From assembly GCF_025996515.1 (NCBI RefSeq), contig NZ_BLRH01000014.1, forward strand, positions 1 through 64,000: a stretch of 64,000 bases of DNA, in the 5' to 3' direction. The notes under the pieces are model-generated. The model saw nothing but the letters and a program-made list of their open reading frames with translations. It was not told where the DNA came from and did not search any database. Positions 8,667 to 17,524 of the stretch are shown piece by piece. The position numbers and the translations under genes were made by a program. The stretch is from Rhizohabitans arisaemae. Its GTDB lineage: Bacteria > Actinomycetota > Actinomycetes > Streptosporangiales > Streptosporangiaceae. Numbering within the stretch: the stretch's first letter is position 1; each line of letters opens with the position of its first letter.

Positions 8667-9385
8667 AGCTCCAACCTAAAGGTCTCCTTGAATTGGACTT
8701 GGTTGAACCTTCCCCCAAGGGATACCCCGAGTGAGCTTTGTGCACCTTCGAGAAATCCGCCGGCATCCATCCGCGCCATATCTTCAGGAAGCACGCCGGC
8801 GAGTGGACGGGCACCGAGCATTTCAAGGTCGGCGACGTTGTGGCGCTCCGCGAGGCCGGGATGACGCGGCCAGGAGCCGATGACGACACCCGCGAGTTCG
8901 ACCCCGCGCAGGGCGAGGACCTCCAGGGTCAACGCGGTGTGATTGAGGGTGCCGAGGCCGGCCCGGGCGACGACGAGCACGGGTGCGCCGAGCGAGCGGG
9001 CCAGGTCCGCGACGGTGGTGCCGTCCTCGTCGAACCGGACGAGGAGGCCGCCGGCCCCTTCGACGAGGACCAGACGCCGGCTCCGGGCGAGTTCGGTGAT
9101 CTTGCTCGCGCTTTCGGCCAGCGACACCGGCGGCCGGTGCGACTCCCGGGCCGCCGCGGCGGGGGAGAGCGGGTCGGGGAAGCGGGCGTACTCATGGAGG
9201 TCGGTCACCCCGGAGAGCCGCGAGATCTCGTCGAGATCGCCGGGCTCGTCGTCGCCCACCCCGGTCTGAGCGGGTTTCACCACGGCGACATCGGCGCCTC
9301 GCGCCCGGGCCAGCGCCGCGATCGCCGCGGTCACGACCGTCTTGCCGACCCCGGTGTCCGTACCGGAGACGATCAGGATGCTCAT
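8663..9385 (-). CDS. bioD: ATP-dependent dethiobiotin synthetase
   Basis: 240 residues. The P-loop GTDTGVGKT at the N terminus, VVKPAQTG (diaminopelargonate and phosphate contacts) and VEGAGGLLV are diagnostic of BioD. It closes the ureido ring of dethiobiotin. Start ATG 9385 gives the normal N terminus ([12 protein letters not shown]). It is coupled to bioB by a 4-nt overlap. The C-terminal about 20 residues after [13 protein letters not shown] are an extra tail. No bioA was found in the window. Confidence 0.95.
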   Translation of the reverse strand: MSILIVSGTDTGVGKTVVTAAIAALARARGADVAVVKPAQTGVGDDEPGDLDEISRLSGVTDLHEYARFPDPLSPAAAARESHRPPVSLAESASKITELARSRRLVLVEGAGGLLVRFDEDGTTVADLARSLGAPVLVVARAGLGTLNHTALTLEVLALRGVELAGVVIGSWPRHPGLAERHNVADLEMLGARPLAGVLPEDMARMDAGGFLEGAQSSLGVSLGGRFNQVQFKETFRLEL

Positions 9386-9494
9386 ATGGGCCTGCTCGAA
9401 GGGGCAGACGCGGTGACCGTGGCGGCCCCGGCACGGAGGCGGCCGGTGTCGCGGCGCCGCGGAAGCCGGGGCCGGCCGGTGCCCGTACCGGTGC

Positions 9495-10217
9495 TCATGT
9501 GGGCTTACGGAGCCGGGTGACGAACTTGTACCGGTCGCCGCGGTACAGCGACTGGGCCCATTCGACGGGGTTGCCGTCGCTGTCGAACGCGTGCCGGGTG
9601 AGCAGCAGCATGGGCAGACCCACGTCGACGCCGAGTACCTGGGCGTCGTAGGGCGTCGCCAGGACGGTCTCGATGACCTCCTCCGCCTCGGTGAGCTGCA
9701 CGTTGTAGGCGTTGTGCAGGGTCTCGTAGAGGGAGGAGTGGGCCTCCAGCTCACGGCGGAGCCGGGGGAACCGTCGCGCCGACAGGTGGGTGGTGTCGAT
9801 GGACATGGGCTCGCCGCCGCCGAGGCGGAGCCGGTGGATGCGAAGCACCCTGCCCCCCGGATTGATCGCCAGGCGCCGGCTCAGGGCCTCGTCGGCGGCG
9901 ATGTAGCCGACTTCGAGGATCTTGGTGTCGGGTTCGAGGCCGACCGTCCGCAGGTCGCCGGTGTAACTCGTGAGCTGAAGAACCTGTGCGACCTTGGGCT
10001 GGGCGACAAAGGTGCCCTTGCCCTGGATCCGCAGCAGCCGTCCCTCGACGACGAGCTCGGAGAGCGCCTGGCGCACCGTGGTGCGCGAGGTCTCGAACCG
10101 GACCGCGAGAGTGCGCTCCGGGGGGAGCGTGCTCCCCGGAGGCAAACTCTTGGTGAGCTCCAGCAGACTTCGCTTGACGTCGTAGTACTTCGGAACTCGG
10201 GGGGGATCTTCGATCAC
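9495..10217 (-). CDS. GntR/HutC-family regulator, DasR-like
   Basis: 240 residues: an N-terminal winged HTH ([20 protein letters not shown] then [17 protein letters not shown]) and a UTRA effector domain ending [19 protein letters not shown]. Along its whole length it closely resembles, from memory, DasR of Streptomyces, the GlcNAc/glucosamine-6-phosphate-responsive regulator. Here its GTG start overlaps the stop of bioF by 4 nt (10214-10217), so it is translated with the biotin genes; 109 nt separate it from bioD. It could be an autogenous regulator of the bio operon or a global DasR orthologue that has become lodged there. Confidence 0.88.
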   Translation of the reverse strand: MIEDPPRVPKYYDVKRSLLELTKSLPPGSTLPPERTLAVRFETSRTTVRQALSELVVEGRLLRIQGKGTFVAQPKVAQVLQLTSYTGDLRTVGLEPDTKILEVGYIAADEALSRRLAINPGGRVLRIHRLRLGGGEPMSIDTTHLSARRFPRLRRELEAHSSLYETLHNAYNVQLTEAEEVIETVLATPYDAQVLGVDVGLPMLLLTRHAFDSDGNPVEWAQSLYRGDRYKFVTRLRKPT

Positions 10218-11362
10218 GCGTTTACCCTTGTCTCGGCCACAACGGTGAGGGCCTCTTTGATCACCGTGAGTTCATCGGAACCTAAATTGGCCCTGGCGGT
10301 CAAGCGAAGACACGATCTGCCTTCTGGGACAGAGGGTGGTCTGAAACATCCGACGCGTACGCCGAGTGCCGCGCAGAGGTCCGCCGCCCGGACCGCGGCA
10401 CCGGGTTCTCCGATCACGATGGGGACCACCGCCGCCGCTGGATCCGTGGTCTCCAAGTTTAGGTCAGCGGCGAGAGCGGACAGTGCTTTCGCGGTGCCGC
10501 GTGCCCGTCGGGGCAGGTCGGGCTCGGTGTCGAGGACGTCCAGCGCGGCGAGTGCCGCGCCGGCGCAGGCCGGGGCGAGCCCGGTGTCGAAGATGAACGA
10601 GCGGCCGGTGTCGACGAGTGCCCGGACTATCTCGGGGGCGCCGAGCACCGCTCCCCCCTGTGACCCCAGGGACTTGGAGAGCGTGACCGTACGGACGACG
10701 TCGGAGTGCCCGGCGAGTCCGGCTCCGTACACGGCTCCCTGACCCCGGTCGCCGACCACTCCGAGCGCGTGCGCCTCGTCGACCACGAGGAGTGCGCCGT
10801 GCGCCGAGGCGACGGCGTGGAGTTCGGCCAGGGGGGCGAGGTCCCCGTCGACGGAGAAGACCGCGTCGGTCACGACGAGCTTGGGCGTGACGTCGGCCGA
10901 GGCGAGAGCCCGGTCCACGGCGGCGACGTCCCGGTGCGGTGTGACGATCACGGTGGCCCGGGACAGCCGGCACGCGTCCACGATCGAGGCGTGGTTGACG
11001 GCGTCGGAGACGACGAGGCCGCCCCGGCCAAGCGCGGTGACCGCGGCGAGGTTGGCCAGGTAGCCGGAGGAGAAGACCAGTGCCCGATCGGCCCGGACGA
11101 AGGCCGCGAGTCGCTCCTCAAGCTCGCTGTGGAGCGTGGTGGACCCGGTGACCAGACGGGAGCCGGTGGACCCGGTCCCCCACACCTGGGTGGCGCGGAC
11201 GGACGCCGCGATCAGACGCGGGTCGCGGGAAAGCCCCAGATAGTCGTTTGAGGCGAGGTCGACGAGCCCGTCGTGGTCCGGGGTGCGGGGACGGAGAACA
11301 CGCGTCAGGCCCAGTGCCGCGCGTTCGGACGCCGCCGCCCGAAGTCGCGCCAGGGGATCCAT
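10214..11362 (-). CDS. bioF: 8-amino-7-oxononanoate synthase
   Basis: 382 residues, alpha-oxoamine synthase family (PLP). [49 protein letters not shown] and the PLP-lysine segment [11 protein letters not shown] are all present. It condenses pimeloyl-ACP/CoA with alanine, the first ring-forming step of biotin synthesis. Start ATG 11362 ([10 protein letters not shown]); ATG 11377 is five codons upstream. First gene of the bioF-gntR-bioD-bioB unit; 82 bp separate it from the divergent pdtaS. Confidence 0.95.
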   Translation of the reverse strand: MDPLARLRAAASERAALGLTRVLRPRTPDHDGLVDLASNDYLGLSRDPRLIAASVRATQVWGTGSTGSRLVTGSTTLHSELEERLAAFVRADRALVFSSGYLANLAAVTALGRGGLVVSDAVNHASIVDACRLSRATVIVTPHRDVAAVDRALASADVTPKLVVTDAVFSVDGDLAPLAELHAVASAHGALLVVDEAHALGVVGDRGQGAVYGAGLAGHSDVVRTVTLSKSLGSQGGAVLGAPEIVRALVDTGRSFIFDTGLAPACAGAALAALDVLDTEPDLPRRARGTAKALSALAADLNLETTDPAAAVVPIVIGEPGAAVRAADLCAALGVRVGCFRPPSVPEGRSCLRLTARANLGSDELTVIKEALTVVAETRVNA

Positions 11363-11444
11363 GTTCGATGGCCTCATGGGGAGAATCCTCCCAGGTGGCG
11401 ATTGTCGATTCGCGTTCGGGCCGCTGAGGACGCATGATGCACAG

Positions 11445-12908
11445 GTGCCGACCATTAGTGACCTCGTTCTGCGCCACTCCGCGCTCGACGAGGCTGATCT
11501 GGAGTGGCTGCACTCCCTGGTATCGGATTGGCAGCTTCTCGCCGATCTGTCGTTCGCCGACCTCATTCTGTGGATTCCGCTCAGCGAGAACGACGGATGG
11601 GTGGCGATCGCGCAGATGCGTCCCACCACCGGACCCACCGTCTACCACGACGACGTGGTGGGCAAGCGTGTCGCGCGGAACGAGCGGTCGCTGATCGACA
11701 CCGCCTGGAACGAGCGCCGGATCTGCCGGGAGGGCGACCCGGACTGGTCGAGCGGGGTGCCGGTGCGGGAGGAGACCATCCCGGTCCGGAGGGCGGACCA
11801 TTTCATCGGGGTGATCCAGCGCTCCACCAACCTCTCCTCCGCGCGGACGCCGTCACGGCTGGAGCTGACCTACCTGCAGAGCGCCTCCGACCTGGCCCAG
11901 ATGGTCGCCGAGGGTCAGTTTCCCTTCCCCGGGGAGGAGCCGATCCTCGTCCGGTCCCCCAGGGTCGGGGACGGGCTGCTCAGGCTGGATCGGGCCGGTC
12001 GGGTCACCTACGCCTCGCCCAACGCGCTCTCGGCATACCGGCGCCTCGGACTCACCGCCGATCTGGTCGGCTCCGACCTCGGCCGGGTCACCGCGTCCCT
12101 GTGCTATTCGGACGAGCCGGTGGACGAGGGGTTGATCCTGGTGGCGAGCGGCCGCGGGCCGCGGGAGACCGAGGTCGAGGCGAGCGGGTCGGTGGTGCAG
12201 CTGCGGGCCATCCCGTTGATCACCGGGGGCACCCGGCTCGGGGCGCTCATCCTCGTCCGCGACGTGACCGAGCTGCGGCGGCGTGAGCGCGAGCTGATGA
12301 CCAAGGACGCCACGATCAGGGAGATCCACCACCGGGTCAAGAACAATCTGCAGACGGTCGCCGCCCTGCTTCGCCTGCAGGCCCGCCGGCTCCAGGTGCC
12401 CGAGGGCCGGGAGGCGCTGGAGGAGGCGGTGCGCAGGGTGGGCTCCATCGCGATCGTGCACGAGACCCTCGCGCACACCCCGGAGGAGCTCGTGGACTTC
12501 GACGACATCGCCGACCGGGTGATCGCCATGGCCGCGGAGGTCTCGGTCCCCGAATCCCGGGTGACCCCGCGCAGGATCGGCACCTTCGGTGTGCTTCCGG
12601 CGGCGGTGGCGACCCCGCTCGCCATGGTGCTGACCGAACTGCTGCAGAACGCCGTCCAGCACGGGCTGTCCAACCAAGCCGGGTCGATCAAGGTGTTGAC
12701 CAGCCGGGCGGGCGGGCGGTTGCAGGTCACGGTGGCCGACGACGGTAAAGGGCTTCCGGAGGATTTCGACCTGGAGAAGTCGACGAGCCTGGGGCTTCAG
12801 ATCGTCAGGACCCTGGCGGTGGGCGAACTGTCGGGGCGACTGGCTATAGTTCCGGCGGAAGGTGGAGGAACGGAGGTCTCGCTCGACATACCGGTTGCCG
12901 AGTCGTAG
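11445..12908 (+). CDS. pdtaS: Sensor histidine kinase, PdtaS type (GAF-PAS-HisKA_2)
   Basis: 487 residues, soluble. An N-terminal GAF-like domain (about 1-150) and a PAS domain (about 165-270) precede the HisKA_2 phosphoacceptor helix IREIHHRVKNNLQTVAALL (His near 295) and a HATPase domain with N-box ELLQNAVQHGL and DDGKGLP. This is the architecture of M. tuberculosis PdtaS (Rv3220c), which phosphorylates the RNA-binding antiterminator PdtaR. The synteny also fits: whiB1 is the next gene, convergent, as in mycobacteria. GTG start at 11445 gives the family N terminus (VPTISDLVLRHSAL). Confidence 0.9.
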   Translation: MPTISDLVLRHSALDEADLEWLHSLVSDWQLLADLSFADLILWIPLSENDGWVAIAQMRPTTGPTVYHDDVVGKRVARNERSLIDTAWNERRICREGDPDWSSGVPVREETIPVRRADHFIGVIQRSTNLSSARTPSRLELTYLQSASDLAQMVAEGQFPFPGEEPILVRSPRVGDGLLRLDRAGRVTYASPNALSAYRRLGLTADLVGSDLGRVTASLCYSDEPVDEGLILVASGRGPRETEVEASGSVVQLRAIPLITGGTRLGALILVRDVTELRRRERELMTKDATIREIHHRVKNNLQTVAALLRLQARRLQVPEGREALEEAVRRVGSIAIVHETLAHTPEELVDFDDIADRVIAMAAEVSVPESRVTPRRIGTFGVLPAAVATPLAMVLTELLQNAVQHGLSNQAGSIKVLTSRAGGRLQVTVADDGKGLPEDFDLEKSTSLGLQIVRTLAVGELSGRLAIVPAEGGGTEVSLDIPVAES

Positions 12909-13131
12909 ATCATCGGGAATTCGAGGGCCTCGGCGGGCTCCGTCGGGTGCCTGGCCGGGATCGTCAACCCGTGCGGTCCGTTAGGGTTCTGTGGAGCGGC
13001 GGTGAAGGGGCTGATCGGTAGGGTGCGTCGGCACGGATATGGAATCCCGCAGCCACATCGGCGTCAGGGTCGATGCGGCCACGGGTTCGCGACGGCGGTT
13101 GCGCGATGGGCTGCGCGTTTGCCGGTTGACC

Positions 13132-13386
13132 TCATGCGTGCGCGCGGGCGCGAGCGCGAGCGTTGCGGCGCTTGAGTGCGCGGCGCTCGTCCTCGCTGAG
13201 AGCACCCCAGACGCCTGCGTCCTGACCGGACTCCAGCGCCCACTTCAGGCACGGGTCGCTGACCGGGCAGGCTCGGCAGACTTGCTTGGCTTCTTCGATC
13301 TGTAGCAGCGCAGGCCCGGTGTTACCGATCGGGAAGAACAGCTCGGGGTCCACGTCACGGCAGGCTGCGCGGTGGCGCCAGTCCAT
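13132..13386 (-). CDS. whiB1: WhiB1/WblE-type iron-sulfur transcription factor
   Basis: 84 residues. The four cluster-binding cysteines are C9, C37, C40 and C46, the same spacing as WhiB1 of M. tuberculosis, followed by the turn GVWGALSEDERRALKRR and a basic DNA-binding tail. Wbl proteins bind a NO-sensitive [4Fe-4S] cluster and the sigma-A C-terminal domain; WhiB1 is essential in mycobacteria. Start ATG 13386 (MDWRHRAACRD) has GAAGGAG 8 nt upstream. A CRP-like palindrome lies just upstream (13410-13425). Confidence 0.95.
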   Translation of the reverse strand: MDWRHRAACRDVDPELFFPIGNTGPALLQIEEAKQVCRACPVSDPCLKWALESGQDAGVWGALSEDERRALKRRNARARARAHA

Positions 13387-13409
13387 GCGGTCCACTCCTT
13401 CTCGTACTT

Positions 13410-13425
13410 TGTGAATCATTTCACT
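13410..13425 (-). promoter_or_regulatory. CRP-like binding site upstream of whiB1
   Basis: TTGTGAATCATTTCACTA contains GTGAA-N4-TTCAC, matching the CRP/cAMP-receptor consensus TGTGA-N6-TCACA except for the last base. It lies 24 nt before the whiB1 start codon. whiB1 of M. tuberculosis is known to be controlled by the cAMP receptor protein, so the match is in a meaningful place. Confidence 0.6.
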
Positions 13426-13642
13426 AACTTGACCGAAGCTTCACCGGGGCTATGGTTAGACCCGGGGTTTCCTTCGCCTGATCGTCGGGCATGCCTTGCC
13501 GGGAGGGTGATTCCCCGCAAAGGTCCTACGTTCCGACGTCGTTCTGAGCCTGACAGCCACAGGGATCACACGCAAGAGGTTTGGGCAAACGTTTTGCCGG
13601 AGCTGGCTGTCTATTGCGTCACACTATGGCGGTAAAAGGGCG

Positions 13643-14590
13643 CTAGACGATGACGTTGATTGCATCTGGTATGGCCTGGAATGTCACGCTTTCCTGCTCA
13701 CCGATGTAGTCACCGTCCAGCTGGAAGGCCATCGGCCGCCGGGCCCGCAGGGTGAACTCGCCCTGGTTGTGCGCCTGGACGATGTGCCGTCCCGCGGGCA
13801 GCGCCGCCCGCTCGCCGAGGATCTGCCGGATCAGGTTGAGCAGGGTGGCCAGGCGTAGTTTGCGGAGTCCGAGCAGGTCGATCCCGGTCTCAAAGGTTGC
13901 CCAAGGCGTCGGGTACACCGGCCGCGAGCCCAGATAGGTCCACGGCGAGGTGTTGGAGACGATGACCAGGTAGACCCCCTCGACGGGGGGTTTGTCCGGC
14001 CGGCCGATCGTCAGTCCCGGGTTCCGGCGATCGGTCATGAAGTAGTGGCGCAGCGCGGCGCTCACGTACAGCGTCGGCGTCGCCCGGTAGCCGGCGCTTC
14101 GCAGGCCTTCGACCGCACGGATCACCTCCGCGTCATACCCCATACCCGCGGAGAAGGTGAAGTAGCGCTCACTGGACTCCGATCCCGTCCCCCATCGGGC
14201 CCGGCCGAGTCCGATGGTCCGGCGCCCACCCGCCCGGATCGCCTCCAGGATCGCCCCGGTCGCCTCGATCGGGTCCCCGGGCAGCCCGAGCGCTCGGACG
14301 AAGACGTTGGCGCTGCCCCCCGGAATGACGGCGAGCGCGGGCACGTCCGATGAGACGCCCTCGGCGAGCAGGCCGTTGACCGTTTCGTTGATGGTTCCGT
14401 CGCCGCCCAGGACGGCTACCGTGTCGTAGCCCTTGGCCTGTGCCGACATGGCCAGGTGCGCGGCGTGCCCGCGGTAGTGGGTCTCTTCGACGGTGAGATC
14501 GACGGCGGCGCCGAGTGCGCGGATCAGGACATCCCTGGTTCGGGGGTTGGTCGCGGTCGCCTTTGGGTTCACCAGGAGCAATGCGCGCAT
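13643..14590 (-). CDS. Diacylglycerol kinase / lipid kinase family protein
   Basis: 315 residues of the DAGK catalytic fold: MRALLLVNPKATATN at the N terminus, the nucleotide-binding GGDGTINETVNGL, then VIPGGSANVFVRALGLP. It phosphorylates diacylglycerol or a related lipid; it lies close to whiB1, as in other actinobacteria. Start ATG 14590 is preferred because the N terminus then matches the family; GTG 14617 nine codons upstream is possible. Confidence 0.9.
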   Translation of the reverse strand: MRALLLVNPKATATNPRTRDVLIRALGAAVDLTVEETHYRGHAAHLAMSAQAKGYDTVAVLGGDGTINETVNGLLAEGVSSDVPALAVIPGGSANVFVRALGLPGDPIEATGAILEAIRAGGRRTIGLGRARWGTGSESSERYFTFSAGMGYDAEVIRAVEGLRSAGYRATPTLYVSAALRHYFMTDRRNPGLTIGRPDKPPVEGVYLVIVSNTSPWTYLGSRPVYPTPWATFETGIDLLGLRKLRLATLLNLIRQILGERAALPAGRHIVQAHNQGEFTLRARRPMAFQLDGDYIGEQESVTFQAIPDAINVIV

Positions 14591-14689
14591 TTTGTCAGCG
14601 TACTTCGTACCGGACACCTTGCCACCGCGATACCGGAGAGATGGGGGTTCACCGAGGAACCGGGCGTGTGGTCGGCTAGCCTTTCGAGG

Positions 14690-15091
14690 GTGCGCCGACG
14701 TCCGATGACCTTGACAGCAGCCGCGGTGGTTCTCGCCCTGGAGGGACTGACCTCCGTCGTGCTCGGAGGTTATGTAGCCGTGCAGACCGTGATCGGCAAG
14801 CCGGAGGACGTCACGAGTTCGATTGCGCTGGCCGTGTTCGGCCTGGGTGCCGGGGCGGCTCTCCTGTGGGTCGCCAAGGGGCTGCTCGACGCCTTGCGAT
14901 GGAGTCGTTCCCCCGCGATCGTCACCCAGATCTTCGCGCTGCCCGTGTCGATCTCCCTGATTCAGGCCGGAGCCTACCTGTGGGGGGTTCCCCTGGTGCT
15001 GGTGGCCGTCGCCGGGCTCGTGGCCATGTTCAGCCCGCCCACGACGAACGCGCTGATCGATGACGGCGCCGACCACTCCGGGCGCGGCTGA
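14690..15091 (+). CDS. Small integral membrane protein, function unknown
   Basis: 133 residues with four predicted transmembrane helices (about 8-30, 45-68, 80-95, 98-118) and a short polar tail. No motif I recognise. GTG 14690 (VRRRPMTLTAA) is used; ATG 14705 is an alternative. It is convergent with sigF; the two stops are 11 bp apart, leaving no room for a separate terminator. Confidence 0.7.
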   Translation: MRRRPMTLTAAAVVLALEGLTSVVLGGYVAVQTVIGKPEDVTSSIALAVFGLGAGAALLWVAKGLLDALRWSRSPAIVTQIFALPVSISLIQAGAYLWGVPLVLVAVAGLVAMFSPPTTNALIDDGADHSGRG

Positions 15092-15102
15092 CCCCGGGCG
15101 GC

Positions 15103-15903
15103 TCAGTCCTCGGCGGTGAGCCCTTCACGGAGCTGGGCGAGTGTTCTGGCGAGCAGACGGGACACGTGCATCTGCGAGATGCCGAGCTCGGTGGCGATCT
15201 GTGACTGGGTCATGTTCCCGAAGAAGCGGAGCAGCAGGATCCGCTTCTCCCTCGGCGGGAGTCGCTCCAGCAGCGGTTTCAAGGACTCCCGGTACTCCAC
15301 GCCCTCAAGGGAGTCGTCCACGATGCCCAGCGAATCGGCGACGGCGGGTGCGTCGTCGTCTCCGGAGTCCGGCGCGTCCAGGGAGACCGTGGAGTAGGCG
15401 TTGGCCGACTCAAGGCCCTCCAGGACCTCCTCCTCCGTCATCTGGAGGTGGATCGCCATCTCGGCGACCGTCGGGGCGCGCCCCTCCCGCTGGGACAGCT
15501 CGCTGATCGCCTTGGTGAGCGACAGCTTGAGTTCCTGAAGCCGACGGGGAACCCGGACGGCCCAGCCCTTGTCCCGGAAGTGCCGCTTGATCTCACCGAC
15601 GATCGTGGGAGTGGCATAGGTCGAGAATTCGACCCCCCGCCCCAGGTCGAAGCGGTCGATGGACTTGATCAGGCCGATCGTGGCGACCTGGGTCAGGTCG
15701 TCCAGCCACTCGCCGCGGTTGCGGAACCGCCGGGCGAGATACTCCACCAACGGGAGGTGGAGTTCGACGAGTTCGTCGCGGATGCGCTGACGGCGTGGAT
15801 CGTCGGCGGGCAGCTCCACGAGCTGTCCGAACAGATCACGAGCGCGGACCCGGTCAGGAACCGCGTGGTTGTCACTGGCCATAGCCCGGGTCTTCTCCGT
15901 CAC
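15103..15903 (-). CDS. sigF: RNA polymerase sigma factor, SigF/SigB (group 3) family
   Basis: 266 residues. Region 2 contains LPLVEYLARRFRNRG, DDLTQVATIGLIKSIDRFD and the -10 recognition helix FSTYATPTIVGEIKRHFRD; region 3 has VRVPRRLQELK; region 4 is PPREKRILLLRFFGN followed by the HTH QIATELGISQMHVSRLLAR. SigF/SigB sigmas control stress and developmental genes and are held by a RsbW-type anti-sigma. GTG 15903 overlaps the rsbW stop by 4 nt, so the two are produced together. Confidence 0.95.
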   Translation of the reverse strand: MTEKTRAMASDNHAVPDRVRARDLFGQLVELPADDPRRQRIRDELVELHLPLVEYLARRFRNRGEWLDDLTQVATIGLIKSIDRFDLGRGVEFSTYATPTIVGEIKRHFRDKGWAVRVPRRLQELKLSLTKAISELSQREGRAPTVAEMAIHLQMTEEEVLEGLESANAYSTVSLDAPDSGDDDAPAVADSLGIVDDSLEGVEYRESLKPLLERLPPREKRILLLRFFGNMTQSQIATELGISQMHVSRLLARTLAQLREGLTAED

Positions 15904-16340
15904 GCCCTGTCTCCCGGCCCCGCCGAAGCAGCGCTCCGGCGCTTGCGCAACAGGATGGCCATCCGGTCCGCCGGCTCGGTTACCGCGTCGACGTCGTCGG
16001 CGAGCGCCGTCAACACCATCCAGGCGAAGTCATCCCGCTTGGGAGCCTGTGCGGTAACCGTCTGCACTTCGACCTTGACGCTCATCTCTTCGCCGGTCAG
16101 CTCGAACTCGGCGATGAGGTCCGTGCCCGGCACCGCCTGAGGCAGCAACATGGCGCAGGCCTCGTCGACGGCGATTCTGAGGTCCTCGATCTCATCGAGG
16201 GTGAAATCCAGACGTGCGGCGAGCCCGGCGGTCGCCGTACGCAGCACGGATAGGTAGGCGCTCACTGCGGGCAGCCGAACGGTCACCGTGTCCCGGATTC
16301 CTGACAATCCCGCCGCACGCGCCGCGGTTTCCTCGGTCAC
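15900..16340 (-). CDS. rsbW: Anti-sigma factor, RsbW-type serine kinase
   Basis: 146 residues, GHKL ATPase fold: the N-box-like IAVDEACAMLL with the rest of the HATPase core following. It would bind and inhibit the SigF product encoded directly downstream and be released by a phosphorylatable anti-anti-sigma (none in the window). GTG 16340 follows AGGAGG by only 3 nt, a close spacing. First gene of the rsbW-sigF unit. Confidence 0.9.
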   Translation of the reverse strand: MTEETAARAAGLSGIRDTVTVRLPAVSAYLSVLRTATAGLAARLDFTLDEIEDLRIAVDEACAMLLPQAVPGTDLIAEFELTGEEMSVKVEVQTVTAQAPKRDDFAWMVLTALADDVDAVTEPADRMAILLRKRRSAASAGPGDRA

Positions 16341-16696
16341 GTTCCTCCTAACGACTGGAGCGTTGCGATCCCTGAGTGCAACCTACAGCCCCAGGGCTCC
16401 CCTTGCCGGACTTGGACGCGCCCGATCTCCCGGCGTCATGGAGGAGACGCCTGATTTAACGGATTCACCCATCCCGCTCTTGAGACTCAATATAGGCGAT
16501 AAAGGTAAACGGACTGCATATCTGCAGTTTGTGCAGATAAATCCCGCTTTACCTTGCTTAACGCGGGGCGTTAAGCCCGTCTATCCGGCCCTCCGGGTGA
16601 TCCTAACGATATCGCCGATCCCGGCGAACAATGTCGTGGCTCCGGCAACGCGTGTCCCGCCGGCACGGCCGTCGTGCCGGCCGTACAAAAACGGGG
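16341..16696. other. 356-bp intergenic region with two perfect hairpins
   Basis: Lower in G+C than the flanks. TATCTGCA-GTTTG-TGCAGATA (16519-16539) and CTTAACGC-GGG-GCGTTAAG (16557-16575) are perfect inverted repeats with 8-bp arms. They lie between the end of the CGNR gene and the rsbW-sigF start. Without a T-run they look more like operators or processing signals than terminators. No gene was seen. Confidence 0.55.
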
Positions 16697-17236
16697 TCAG
16701 ACCTTGGGGTTCGCCCGCTTCCGGGCGCGGTAGGCGGCCACGTTGGCACGGCTCGCGCACCGGCCCGAGCAGTAGCGGCGGGAGCGGTTGGAGGAGGTGT
16801 CCAGATAGATGTTGCGGCACGGGGTCGCGAGGCAGGTGCCCAGCCGGTCGATGCCGCGGTCGGTGACCACGGTGGCCAGTCCCATCACCGCGCCCACCGT
16901 GTACTGGTCGGCGACCCGGCCCACCTCGGTGAGGTGCAGGTGCCAGCGCTTGTTGTCGTTGGTGGAGATCTGCGGGTAGATCGGGTGCAGGATGAGCAGG
17001 GTGTTGAGCCGCTCGACGGCGTCCGCCGCGTCCTTGGCCGCCACGGATTCGAAGATGGCCCGGAGCTCGGCGCGCAGGTCCCGGAGCGAGTCGAGGTCGG
17101 CACGGCTCGCCCGGCGGGCCAGCGCGGGCCGGTCCGCGAGGAGTTCCTGGAGGGCTTCCATGCTGCCGAGGCGATCGACCTCGGCGTCGGTGTTGACGAG
17201 GGCGACCGCGAGCTCAGCGTATGAGGCCAGATTCAC
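16697..17236 (-). CDS. CGNR zinc-finger protein (ABATE domain)
   Basis: 179 residues. The N-terminal ABATE-type domain (LAVALVNTDAEVD...) is followed by the C-terminal CGNR zinc finger: C-RNIYLDTSSNRSRRYCSG then RCASRANVAAYRARKR, with three of the Zn ligands visible. Presumed stress-related transcriptional regulator; targets unknown. GTG start at 17236. Divergent from the malic enzyme gene. Confidence 0.88.
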   Translation of the reverse strand: MNLASYAELAVALVNTDAEVDRLGSMEALQELLADRPALARRASRADLDSLRDLRAELRAIFESVAAKDAADAVERLNTLLILHPIYPQISTNDNKRWHLHLTEVGRVADQYTVGAVMGLATVVTDRGIDRLGTCLATPCRNIYLDTSSNRSRRYCSGRCASRANVAAYRARKRANPKV

Positions 17237-17524
17237 GTGCGAGCCTTGCTGTGGTGGGACGCTGTGACGAGACGGGACCGTGGAGAGAAGTATCCCACGG
17301 AACGCCGTACCGCAGACTCATCTCGCCCCGTCCCGCCGGGACCGGGACAGCCCTGGGCCGCACGGTCACCTCATCGCTCCCACTCCATGACCGTGTGACA
17401 CAATCGTGCGACGGGGGACCCCCGGACCGTCCGATAGATGACCGCTCCAAGGATCGCCCAGGCGAACCAGTCAAGCCAGAGGCTCCTATGCGGTTTCCCA
17501 AGCCAACTGACAATGGGGTCACCA

